From assembly GCA_910586825.1 (NCBI GenBank), contig CAJUJF010000015.1, positions 1-26,771 on the forward strand: a stretch of 26,771 nucleotides of DNA, in the 5' to 3' direction. How positions within the stretch are numbered: position 1 is the stretch's first letter; every line of letters starts with the position of its first letter. Source of the stretch: an uncultured Christensenellaceae bacterium (GTDB lineage: Bacteria > Bacillota > Clostridia > Christensenellales > Borkfalkiaceae). Below the pieces are notes generated by a model that had not been told where the DNA came from, did no database searches, and saw nothing but the letters and a program-made list of their open reading frames with translations. Positions 7,849 through 14,765 of this stretch are shown piece after piece. Position numbers and translations under genes: made by a program.

Positions 7849-8199
7849 TTACACTTCGCACTTCACGTGCGCGCAGGCAAGTTCCAGCACGGCGACGACG
7901 TGCGCGTCGGCAAGCGAATAGACGATATTCTGCCCGTCTCTCCGCGCTTTGACGATGCGGTTATCCCGCAGGATGCGCAGTTGATGGGAGACCGCGCTCT
8001 GCGTACCCCCCACCGCCTGCACGATGTGGTAGACGCAGAGTTCCCCCTGCCGCAACGCCAACAGTATTTTCAATCTGCTCGGCTCCGAAATCGCTTTCAG
8101 CTCCGCGCAGACCCGCACGATCTCATCTTCTTCCGGCATGTTCACCCGCGCAAGTTCCGCAAGCGGTTCGTGTTCCGATTCACGGTGACAGTTTTCCAT
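7849..8199 (-). CDS. ArsR/SmtB-family metal-sensing repressor (CzrA/CadC-like)
   Basis: A 116-residue winged-helix repressor. The DNA-reading helix lies in TQSAVSHQLRILRD (66-79), followed by the wing RRDGQNIVYSL. The helix-5 metal site is visible as D98, H100, H111 and C114, with the 0/+2/+13/+16 spacing known for CzrA (Asp, His, His, His), but with Cys replacing the last His. C55 in ELCVY is the first Cys of the CadC/ArsR ELCVC motif, whose second Cys is absent, so a complete helix-3 site is unlikely. The N-terminus has C4 and H5. The in-frame ATG at 8238 lies inside the operator; the ATG at 8199, preceded by AAAGGAG, is the real start. It heads the operon with the P-type ATPase and should autoregulate. 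Confidence 0.94.
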   Translation of the reverse strand: MENCHRESEHEPLAELARVNMPEEDEIVRVCAELKAISEPSRLKILLALRQGELCVYHIVQAVGGTQSAVSHQLRILRDNRIVKARRDGQNIVYSLADAHVVAVLELACAHVKCEV

Positions 8200-8217
8200 G
8201 TCGCGCTCCTTTATTTT

Positions 8218-8243
8218 AATATATGAATAGCTGTTCATATATT
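8218..8243. promoter_or_regulatory. ArsR/SmtB-type operator
   Basis: Perfect 10-bp inverted repeat AATATATGAA (8218-8227) / TTCATATATT (8234-8243) around six bases. Read on the minus strand the core is TGAACAGCTATTCA, the form of the known CzrA/SmtB 12-2-12 operators. It overlaps the -10 element and the transcription start of the ArsR-ATPase operon, so bound repressor would block RNA polymerase. Confidence 0.9.
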
Positions 8244-8267
8244 AGCACAATAAAAAAACGCTGTCAA
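8239..8267 (-). promoter_or_regulatory. Promoter of the ArsR-ATPase operon
   Basis: Minus strand TTGACA (8267 to 8262), 17 bases, TAATAT (8244 to 8239). The predicted start is near 8232, inside the operator. The leader is about 33 bases and carries AAAGGAG. The -35 hexamer lies inside the terminator hairpin of the preceding gene. Confidence 0.88.
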
Positions 8268-8275
8268 GCGTTTTT
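8252..8275 (-). terminator. Intrinsic terminator of the feoAB-rluA operon, containing the next promoter's -35
   Basis: On the minus strand AAAAACGCT (8275 to 8267), loop TGAC, AGCGTTTTT (8262 to 8254), with a T-run continuing to 8252. Nine perfect pairs. It ends 20 bases after the stop codon of the pseudouridine synthase gene. TTGACA, the -35 box of the ArsR promoter, spans the loop and its two flanking bases. Confidence 0.88.
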
Positions 8276-8295
8276 CGGAATTTTTTTGAAAAATT

Positions 8296-9111
8296 TCAGT
8301 CGGTTGGCAACTCCCGCGCGGAAACGAACTTTTTTCCGCTCAGATAGGAGAGAACGCCGCGACCCGATATCTGCAATTCTTTCGCGATCAGGCGCTGGCG
8401 GGAGAGGTGGTGCGCGCGGTTATATTCTTCGTTCCCGTATTTATTGTCCCCCGCCACGGGACAGCCGAGATAGGCGAGGTGCGCGCGGATCTGGTGCGTT
8501 TTACCCGTGTGAAGGGTCACTTTCAAGACGCTCGCGCCGTTCGCTTCCGAAAGGACTTCGTATTCGGTAACGATCTTTTCGCCGCACGGTTTCGCGCTTA
8601 CGAAAACTCGCGCGGCGGCTTCGTCCTTTTCGAGATAGGCTTCCGCAACCGCGTGTTTTTCTTTCATCCTTCCCACGACCCGCGTAAGATAGGTCTTTTC
8701 CGCGCGGCGTTCGCGAAACGCCGCAAGCAGTTCCCGTTCCGCCGCCCGATTTTTCGCAAAGATCATCAGCCCCGCGGTATTGCGATCGAGGCGGTGAATA
8801 AAAAAGCGCTCGCCCGCCTCCGAAACAGCCGAAAAAACGGCTTCGGAATTCACGCCGTCGTCTTTATCCGCAACCAAGACGTTTTCGTCCTCGTATACGA
8901 CGGTAAACCCGCGCTTCCGCTCCTGCGCGGGCGTGAGGTAATAGCGCACCGTATCGCCCGCTTTCAGCGGCACGTCGGCGGAAACTTTTTGTCCGTTTAC
9001 GCGGATTTCCCGCGCCTTTAAGAGCGCGCGGAAGCAAAACGACGCCGGCGCGCAACGGTTATCCGTGAAATTTTTCAGGGTGTCTTGCCCTTCTGCTACG
9101 TATTCTTTCAA
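8296..9111 (-). CDS. RluA-family pseudouridine synthase
   Basis: A 271-residue RNA pseudouridine synthase. An S4-like RNA-binding segment occupies about residues 15-60 (ALLKAREIRVNGQKV), followed by the catalytic domain with the family motif HRLDRNTAG, whose Asp is catalytic, and later HTGKTHQIRAHL and GCPVAGDNKYG. It modifies rRNA or tRNA uridines; the target site cannot be assigned among the RluC/RluD/YjbO types. The likely start is TTG at 9111, within the last 53 bases of feoB, because the S4 domain needs these residues and no ATG is available; the ribosome site there is weak. It is the last gene of the feoAB operon and ends just before a strong terminator. No functional link with iron transport is known; it probably just shares the transcript. 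Confidence 0.87.
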   Translation of the reverse strand: MKEYVAEGQDTLKNFTDNRCAPASFCFRALLKAREIRVNGQKVSADVPLKAGDTVRYYLTPAQERKRGFTVVYEDENVLVADKDDGVNSEAVFSAVSEAGERFFIHRLDRNTAGLMIFAKNRAAERELLAAFRERRAEKTYLTRVVGRMKEKHAVAEAYLEKDEAAARVFVSAKPCGEKIVTEYEVLSEANGASVLKVTLHTGKTHQIRAHLAYLGCPVAGDNKYGNEEYNRAHHLSRQRLIAKELQISGRGVLSYLSGKKFVSARELPTD

Positions 9112-10849
9112 AGATCTTCTTCCCCGAGATGACGATTACGACCGCAACCGACAGCACGACGATCGCGGCCGCGCCGCCCGTGAGCGCAAAATAGACGGCG
9201 TACGAACCCAACAGCGCGCCGACGGTCTGCAAAGCCGCGTAGAGAATCGCCCGCTTCCAGCCCGCCTCTTTCGCCGTTGCGGCAATGGCGGAAACGCAGG
9301 GCGAACACGCGAGCAAAAACACGGCGAACGCAAACGCGCTTGCGGCGGAATAAGGAAACCCGCCGTAGAACATATTCAACGCGCCCGCAACGTTTTCTTT
9401 CGCGATCAGTCCCGAGATCGCGGCGTACGCGATTTTCCAATCCCCCATTCCGATGGGCGCGAACAGGAATTTCAGTCCGCCGCAGATCCCCGCCAGCATG
9501 CTGTCCTCCGCCGCGCAAAAGCGGAACGAGAGATCGAAGGACGAAAGCAGCCAGGAGAGCAGGAAAAATGCCAATACCACGGTTGCGACTTTTATTATAA
9601 ACTGTTTGAGCTGAAATAGCAACGATTTCGCCGTAAATATCGGATCGGGCGCCTGCAACGGCGCCAGCTCCATGACGAACGCGGGCGACCGCTTCCCGCG
9701 CGTGAGCAACGCCGCGAACAGCGAAAACGCCACGCCGAGCGAATAGAGCGCGACGACGCCCCAGAACGGATTGGCGAAAAAGGACGCCGCGAGCGTCAGA
9801 AACACGGGCAGTTTCGCACTGCACGGAATATACGGAAGCAACAGAATCACGCGGCGCTGGATCCGTCTATCGTCGAGTCCGCGCGTCGTCAGCACCGCGG
9901 CGGCGGTACAGCCGAATCCCATGAGAAGGGAAAACACCGCCCTGCCGTTCAAACCGAGCCGCGAGAAAAACCCGTCGGCAAGCATGGCGAGACGGGACAG
10001 AAACCCGCTCTCTTCCATCAGCGTGAGGACGAGAAAGAGCATCGCGATCTGCGGAAGAAAGCAAAGCACACCGCCCAAGCCGTTCAGAATCCCGTCCGTG
10101 ACGAAACTGCGGATCACGGGCGAAGGGATCTTTGCGGCATATCCCGCGAAAACTTCCGAAAACAGCGCTTCGATCCCGCTTTTGAGCAGGTCTCCGGGGA
10201 AACGGGGCGCAAACGTAACGAAAAAAGTGACGAACAGCGCAACCAAAAAGACGGGAATGCAAAAAAAGCCGTTGCAGAACAAACGGTCGGCGCGGGAAAG
10301 CCCCTCCCGTTCCCGCCGATAACAGCCGTGCAAAAGCTCTTCGGCGGAAACGGCGGCGGTTCCTGCGGAAATATTTTCGTACGCCGCCGCAAACTCGGCT
10401 TTCAAAGCCTTTCTCCCCTTTCGCTCCGCGATCAGCACGGGCGCGCCGAGACGTTTTTCCAACGCGGCGGGATCGATCTTGCCGCCCGCCCGTTCGAACT
10501 GTCTCCGCTTCGTCAAAACGAGAATCCCTTTCCGCCCTTTTTTCAACAACGCGAGAAAGAGCGGCAACGACCGTTCGACGCCCGCGCATTCGCTCACGAA
10601 CACGACGGCGTCCCGCTCGTGCGCGGCGAGATAGTCGCGCGTGAACTTCTCTTCCATGCTCATGCCCGCAAGGGAATAGATGCCGGGCAGGTCGATGAGA
10701 ACCGCGTCGCGCCCGCCGATTTTCGCGGTCTTTTCGAGCGCGCCCACGGTGACGCCGTGCCAGTTCCCGACTTTGGCATGTCCGCCCGTGAGCGCGTTGA
10801 ACAGAGTGCTCTTGCCCGCGTTCGGATGCCCCACCAACAGCAATCTCAT
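9059..10849 (-). CDS. feoB: FeoB ferrous iron transporter with degenerate G4 motif
   Basis: About 596 residues: an N-terminal G domain and a membrane core that imports Fe(II). G1 is GHPNAGKST, G3 is DLPG, and a TVG threonine lies in the switch region. The core shows GGVLCFLPQIAML, the GCTAAAVLTTRGLDD segment, PYIPCSAKLPVF, SGLIAKENVAGAL and the terminal PCVSAIAATAKEAG, all typical FeoB signatures. The G4 position, normally NxxD and guanine-specific, reads LTKRRQ. The protein is short for the family (usually over 650). The start is taken as ATG 10849, giving an ATGA overlap with feoA and a better-spaced AAGG; ATG 10858 is the alternative. It is cotranscribed with feoA upstream and the RluA-family gene downstream. 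Confidence 0.93.
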   Translation of the reverse strand: MRLLLVGHPNAGKSTLFNALTGGHAKVGNWHGVTVGALEKTAKIGGRDAVLIDLPGIYSLAGMSMEEKFTRDYLAAHERDAVVFVSECAGVERSLPLFLALLKKGRKGILVLTKRRQFERAGGKIDPAALEKRLGAPVLIAERKGRKALKAEFAAAYENISAGTAAVSAEELLHGCYRREREGLSRADRLFCNGFFCIPVFLVALFVTFFVTFAPRFPGDLLKSGIEALFSEVFAGYAAKIPSPVIRSFVTDGILNGLGGVLCFLPQIAMLFLVLTLMEESGFLSRLAMLADGFFSRLGLNGRAVFSLLMGFGCTAAAVLTTRGLDDRRIQRRVILLLPYIPCSAKLPVFLTLAASFFANPFWGVVALYSLGVAFSLFAALLTRGKRSPAFVMELAPLQAPDPIFTAKSLLFQLKQFIIKVATVVLAFFLLSWLLSSFDLSFRFCAAEDSMLAGICGGLKFLFAPIGMGDWKIAYAAISGLIAKENVAGALNMFYGGFPYSAASAFAFAVFLLACSPCVSAIAATAKEAGWKRAILYAALQTVGALLGSYAVYFALTGGAAAIVVLSVAVVIVISGKKIFERIRSRRARHPEKFHG

Positions 10850-11070
10850 ATCGTCCATACCTTGATCCCCGAAGCGGTCTCCCCGTCGAGCGCGACTTTT
10901 GCGCTTCCCGCCTGGATCAGGCGGATCTTTTTCCTTCCGGAAACCTTTAAAACGGTGAGTTTTGCGCCCGTAAACACGCCGAGCGAGCGCAAACGCTCTT
11001 TCAACAGAACAGGCAGTTCCACTTTTAACACGACGGCGCGTTCGCCGCGCCGCAAGTCGTTCATCGTCAT
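10846..11070 (-). CDS. feoA: FeoA-domain protein
   Basis: A 74-residue SH3-like FeoA protein, the small cytoplasmic partner of FeoB. Recognisable are the LRRGERAVVLKV start, the LLKERLRSLGVFTGAKLTVLK core and the C-terminal IRLIQAGSAKVALDGETASGI segment. The frame is open to 11127, but those codons would lie in the pgm terminator; ATG 11070 (or 11064) fits the family N-terminus. No clear Shine-Dalgarno site precedes it, which is odd. It overlaps feoB and heads the feoA-feoB-rluA operon. No Fur or DtxR box was recognised upstream. Confidence 0.9.
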   Translation of the reverse strand: MTMNDLRRGERAVVLKVELPVLLKERLRSLGVFTGAKLTVLKVSGRKKIRLIQAGSAKVALDGETASGIKVWTI

Positions 11071-11097
11071 GATATAGACAATGCGGAGCGGACGGTT

Positions 11098-11106
11098 TTT
11101 ATACCA
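11098..11106 (-). promoter_or_regulatory. Possible extended -10 promoter of feoAB
   Basis: On the minus strand TGG-TATAAA (11106 to 11098) matches the extended -10 form TGn-TATAAT. No good -35 box is visible because the region upstream is the terminator stem of pgm. The predicted start is near 11091, about 21 bases before the feoA ATG. Confidence 0.5.
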
Positions 11107-11134
11107 AAAATCCCCCGTGCAAAACACGGGGGAT
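11106..11134 (-). terminator. Intrinsic terminator of the phosphoglucomutase gene
   Basis: Ten-bp stem ATCCCCCGTG/CACGGGGGAT (11134-11125 with 11119-11110 on the minus strand), loop TTTTG and a short T-run to 11106. It begins 15 bases after the pgm stop codon. The T-run merges into the putative extended -10 of feoA. Confidence 0.85.
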
Positions 11135-11148
11135 CACGGAAATTCCGG

Positions 11149-12864
11149 TTACTTTACTTTTTCGAGAAGGGCGGCGACGGCGTCCTTCGCCGCTTCGAGC
11201 GCGGCCTCCGCGCCCGCTTCGTCGGCGGCGCGGACGGAATAGTAAACTTTCAGCTTGGGTTCCGTCCCCGAAGGCCGCACGCAGATAAACGACCCGCCCG
11301 CAAGCTCGTAATAGACGCAGTTGCATTTCGGGATATCCAGCGTCTCCGTCTTTCCGTCCGACGTACGGCGGACCGAAGCGGAGTAATCGCGCACTGCCTC
11401 CACCGCAAACGGCCCGAACTTTTCGACCTTTACCGTTTTCAGCGCGTCCACGACCGCATTCATCTCTTTCATGGCGTTGAGGCCCGAATACTGCGTCGAC
11501 ACGTTGCAATCGAGAACATACCCGTATTCGTCGTAAATCTCCCGCAGTCTCTGCGAAACGGATTTTCCGATGTCGGTATAATAGCAAACCATTTCGGCGC
11601 AGAGCATAGACGCGACGACGGCGTCTTTATCCCGCGCGTGCGTGCCGCGCAGGTATCCGCACGATTCCTCGAACCCGAACACGAATTCGTAAGCCCCGTC
11701 CCGTTCCCACTGCTTGATCTTTTCGCCGATGAATTTGAACCCGACGGGCGTTTCGAAGAGCGCGACGCCGAACCGATCGCAAAGCGCTTTCGCCATGCCC
11801 GTCGTCACGAACGATTTCACGACCGCCGCGTTGGCGGGCAGTTTCCCGTCTTCGGAAAGGCGGGTGAGGATATAATCGAGGAGCAGGATTCCCACTTGAT
11901 TCCCCGAAAGCGCGACGAATTCGCCCTTCTCGTCCCTGATCGCAACGCCGAGACGGTCGGAATCGGGATCGGTGCCGAACACGACGTCGGCGCGGATCTT
12001 CCGCGCGAGCTCGATGCCCATGGAGAGCGTTTCCCGATATTCGGGATTGGGCACTTTCACCGTGGAAAACTCGGTGTCTGGAACCGTCTGTTCCTCCACG
12101 ACCGTCACGTTGATGCCGAGTTTTTTCAAAATCCGCATGACGGGTACGTACCCCGAACCGTGTACCGGCGTATAGACGAGTTTTAAATCCTTTCCGCATT
12201 TTTTGACCGCTTCTTCCGAAAGCGTCACCTTCGAAAGCTCGGCGATATACGCGTCGTCCGTTTCCGCGGGAACCGCTTTTACGAGCGGACTGTCCTCCTC
12301 GCAGGCGACGGAAAGATAGTCGTCGATTTGTTCGATGAATTTCACGACGGACGCCGTCGCTTCCGGCGACATCTGCGCGCCGTCCTCGCCGTACACCTTA
12401 TAACCGTTGTACTCTTTGGGGTTGTGCGAAGCGGTGATCATGATCCCCGCAACCGTCTTTAAATAGCGAACGGCAAACGAAAGCATGGGAACGGGATGCA
12501 CGTCGGAAAACAGATACGCTTTGATCCCGTTTTTTGCAAGCACGCCAGCCGCCTTTTGCGCAAACAGTCGGGAATTTCTGCGCGTATCGTACGAGATCGC
12601 CACGCCGCGCGCCATCGCTTCCGCGCCGAGCGTAACGATGTATTCCGACAGTCCCTGCGTCGCCCGCATGACGGTGCGAACGTTCATCATGTTTTTTCCG
12701 CAACCGATCAGTCCGCGCATTCCCGCGGTGCCGAATTCGAGTTCCCCGCCGAAACGGTACTCTTTCTCCTTTTCGTCCGTTGCAATCGCGGCAAGCTCCG
12801 CGCGCTCCTCTTCACTCAGACGTTCGTCGCTCAGCCACGCCTCGTATTCCTTTTGATAGTTCAT
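11149..12864 (-). CDS. Phospho-sugar mutase (alpha-phosphoglucomutase/phosphomannomutase)
   Basis: A 571-residue alpha-D-phosphohexomutase, cytoplasmic, interconverting glucose-1-phosphate and glucose-6-phosphate (or the mannose equivalents). The catalytic phosphoserine loop is TASHNPKEYNG with Ser146; the Mg-binding loop is DPDSDR at 299-304; the sugar-binding loop is GFEESCGYL; the phosphate-binding loop near the C-terminus is RPSGTEPKLKVYY. Length and N-terminal YxxWL pattern match the PgcA/YhxB group of Firmicutes (about 580 residues). The ATG follows AGGAGGG. A hairpin (12880-12900) lies just upstream and a terminator follows the gene, so it may be read alone or by read-through from the membrane-protein pair. 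It links glycolysis to UDP-glucose and envelope glycolipid synthesis. Confidence 0.94.
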   Translation of the reverse strand: MNYQKEYEAWLSDERLSEEERAELAAIATDEKEKEYRFGGELEFGTAGMRGLIGCGKNMMNVRTVMRATQGLSEYIVTLGAEAMARGVAISYDTRRNSRLFAQKAAGVLAKNGIKAYLFSDVHPVPMLSFAVRYLKTVAGIMITASHNPKEYNGYKVYGEDGAQMSPEATASVVKFIEQIDDYLSVACEEDSPLVKAVPAETDDAYIAELSKVTLSEEAVKKCGKDLKLVYTPVHGSGYVPVMRILKKLGINVTVVEEQTVPDTEFSTVKVPNPEYRETLSMGIELARKIRADVVFGTDPDSDRLGVAIRDEKGEFVALSGNQVGILLLDYILTRLSEDGKLPANAAVVKSFVTTGMAKALCDRFGVALFETPVGFKFIGEKIKQWERDGAYEFVFGFEESCGYLRGTHARDKDAVVASMLCAEMVCYYTDIGKSVSQRLREIYDEYGYVLDCNVSTQYSGLNAMKEMNAVVDALKTVKVEKFGPFAVEAVRDYSASVRRTSDGKTETLDIPKCNCVYYELAGGSFICVRPSGTEPKLKVYYSVRAADEAGAEAALEAAKDAVAALLEKVK

Positions 12865-12879
12865 GATCCCTCCTGTTTG

Positions 12880-12900
12880 AAAAACCGCGCTTGCGCGCGG
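12880..12900 (-). terminator. Terminator-like hairpin between the membrane-protein gene and pgm
   Basis: On the minus strand CCGCGC-GCAA-GCGCGG (12900 to 12885), a six-bp GC stem with a GNRA-type tetraloop, then five T. It starts five bases after the stop of the upstream gene and ends 15 bases before the pgm start, leaving no room for a separate promoter downstream. It is probably a partial terminator or processing/stability hairpin. Confidence 0.65.
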
Positions 12901-12905
12901 ATTAT

Positions 12906-13859
12906 TTATTCGAGATGGTCCTCCGGTTTATCCCCCGGTCCCTCTATCGTATGCAGCGAAACGAAATATTTTCTCCCCGTCGCCTGATAATGGTTTACGA
13001 ATTGCATTGCGAGCAAAAAGATAAAACTGAACGGAACGGTAAGCAGCAACGCGCTGCCGAACGTCGCAAGCGCGCACATCACGTTTACCGTCACGATCGC
13101 GTACACGGCAACGAGAAATCCCGCAAAACGCTGCCCGAATCCCTTCCCGTCGGCAAAACAGTTTTTCAGTCCCGCACCCGCCGACTTTTTGTCCGCGATC
13201 ATCGCGGGCATCCAGGCGGAAATCACCGTCATCTTCAACGCTTGCAGGCATACGATCACCGTCATCGCAGAGAACAGCGCAACGATCAGAGAGATCAACC
13301 AGGGCAGTGCGAAAAAGGACGGGATATAGAACAACAGCCAGCAAAGCGCAATCGAAAGCGCGTCGTAGACGAACGCCAACGGCACGTAGATGATCTGGTA
13401 GAGCATCGCCTGCCCGATATTTTTAAAGAATGCCGTGGAAAAGGAAGTGCGCGCAAACACGCTCATTCGGTCGTTCACGGTGTTTCCGAGCGCGAAAACC
13501 GCAAGCCCGTTCGCGAAACGGGAGCACAGATAGATGACGCAAACGCCGACGATCGCTCCCGCGATCGAACCGCTGTGCTTGCCGAGCATGAGCAGGATAT
13601 TTTTCAGCGCAGTCTGAAACTCGTCTCCGATCCCGTGAAGCCGCTCGGTGTCGCCCGTTGCGACGGAACGGAAAAATATCCCGATCAGATCTTTCAGCTC
13701 CCGCAGTTCGGCGCTCTCCGTCACGACGCTCAGCGACAGTTTGAGGATCACGTAAATTAAACTGAAAAAGAGCAGCCCCGTAACCAAACGATAGAGCAAC
13801 AGCTTGAATACGGATGAAAAATTATCGACGGAAATGCGCAACGCGTTTCTGAATCTCAT
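12906..13859 (-). CDS. Multi-pass membrane protein of unknown function
   Basis: A 317-residue integral membrane protein with about six hydrophobic segments, the clearest near residues 20-45, 100-115, 155-200, 200-215 and 250-290, and a hydrophilic loop near 45-90. I recognise no domain. The arrangement (long amphipathic N-terminus, first helix near 20, paired C-terminal helices) resembles the product of the gene just upstream, so the two may form a complex or be distant paralogues. GGGAG precedes the ATG at a good distance. It starts one base after the upstream stop codon, so the two are translationally linked. Function is unassigned; a role in envelope biogenesis is only a guess from membrane location. 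Confidence 0.8.
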   Translation of the reverse strand: MRFRNALRISVDNFSSVFKLLLYRLVTGLLFFSLIYVILKLSLSVVTESAELRELKDLIGIFFRSVATGDTERLHGIGDEFQTALKNILLMLGKHSGSIAGAIVGVCVIYLCSRFANGLAVFALGNTVNDRMSVFARTSFSTAFFKNIGQAMLYQIIYVPLAFVYDALSIALCWLLFYIPSFFALPWLISLIVALFSAMTVIVCLQALKMTVISAWMPAMIADKKSAGAGLKNCFADGKGFGQRFAGFLVAVYAIVTVNVMCALATFGSALLLTVPFSFIFLLAMQFVNHYQATGRKYFVSLHTIEGPGDKPEDHLE

Positions 13860-13860
13860 A

Positions 13861-14679
13861 TCAAAGCTCCCTGTAACTGCGGATCAGGTCCTCTCTGTCC
13901 ACCTTATCCGTTTCGAAATATACGGTCTCCATTCTGATGCCGAAATTGAGGAACAAAAACACGAACAGCACGAAAGTAACGGCGCGAAAGACAAGTTCGG
14001 GCAACAGCGAAACGCCCGCGACGACGCCGACCGCAACCGCGAACGAGAGCAGGAAAGAGAAAATCATCTTCCAGCGCACGCCCGCCATCAGACGGTAGGA
14101 ATGCAAAAAGGAATCGTACCAACCGAATCCCGTCATCTGCCTGCTCGGAAACCACAGATAAAACACCGTGGTGAGATAGAGCAGAACGAACGAAAACAAC
14201 AAAAGGCACGCGCCGTCGATCAAGTAAACGACGACGATGTTCCGAACCGAAGCGACGGCGAACAGAACCGCCGAAAGCACGATCGCCCAGGCTTCGTACA
14301 CCGCAAGGTACACGAACGTGATCACGAACGCCGTAAAGAACAGACTTCCGAATCCCGCAAACGCGCCGCTGGGCGTGCGTTTGCCGATCCGCATGTGCTT
14401 TTCCACCAACGACAGCATCAAGGTCATGCAAAGCGCGACGGAAAAAAACGCGCAAACATTATAGACCGCGCCGAGCACGTCCGTTTCAATATAACTCAAC
14501 GCGCAGAAGTAATCGAGAAAGCCCGCGCGCGGATTCCCCGAAAGCACCGCGCCGACCATCCGCGTAATCGCCGTGTAATCGAGAGACAGCGTTAAAAAAA
14601 CCGCCGGCACGATCGCGAAAGGAAGTACGTACCACAGATTTTTAAACAGATATTTCCAGCTCCCGAACATCACGCGCAT
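13861..14679 (-). CDS. Multi-pass membrane protein of unknown function, first gene of a pair
   Basis: A 272-residue integral membrane protein with about six hydrophobic stretches. It starts with an aromatic, basic segment (WKYLFKNLWYVLP), runs through paired helices around 60-80, 115-135, 140-180 and 210-245, and has a short charged C-terminus. No enzymatic motif or known domain was recognised. GGGAG lies six bases before the ATG, and a strong promoter (14707-14735) gives a leader of about 21 bases. It is separated from the next membrane-protein gene by one base. Such pairs of DUF-type membrane proteins are common in Clostridia, but I cannot place this one. Confidence 0.8.
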   Translation of the reverse strand: MRVMFGSWKYLFKNLWYVLPFAIVPAVFLTLSLDYTAITRMVGAVLSGNPRAGFLDYFCALSYIETDVLGAVYNVCAFFSVALCMTLMLSLVEKHMRIGKRTPSGAFAGFGSLFFTAFVITFVYLAVYEAWAIVLSAVLFAVASVRNIVVVYLIDGACLLLFSFVLLYLTTVFYLWFPSRQMTGFGWYDSFLHSYRLMAGVRWKMIFSFLLSFAVAVGVVAGVSLLPELVFRAVTFVLFVFLFLNFGIRMETVYFETDKVDREDLIRSYREL

Positions 14680-14706
14680 AGCGTTCTCCCGTCAATGAGT
14701 TTTTTC

Positions 14707-14735
14707 TATTATATACCAAACCGCGTTCCGTGTAA
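14707..14735 (-). promoter_or_regulatory. Promoter of the membrane-protein pair
   Basis: Minus strand TTTACA (14735 to 14730), 17 bases, TATAAT (14712 to 14707). The predicted start is near 14700. Confidence 0.85.
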
Positions 14736-14765
14736 AGGATTTTCGCCCGATTCCCGCCGCGGCGA

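Noticed and set aside
6145..8226. 693-codon open frame on the plus strand opposite the P-type ATPase and ArsR genes
   Set aside because: Same reason: the minus-strand genes carry all expected motifs, and this frame is Arg/Asp-rich without recognisable domains.
8197..8238. Start of the ArsR protein at the ATG at 8238
   Set aside because: That ATG lies inside the operator and upstream of the predicted transcription start; the ATG at 8199 has a strong ribosome site.
12880..12900. Riboswitch before phosphoglucomutase
   Set aside because: Only a six-bp hairpin with a tetraloop and 15 bases to the start codon; there is no space for an aptamer.
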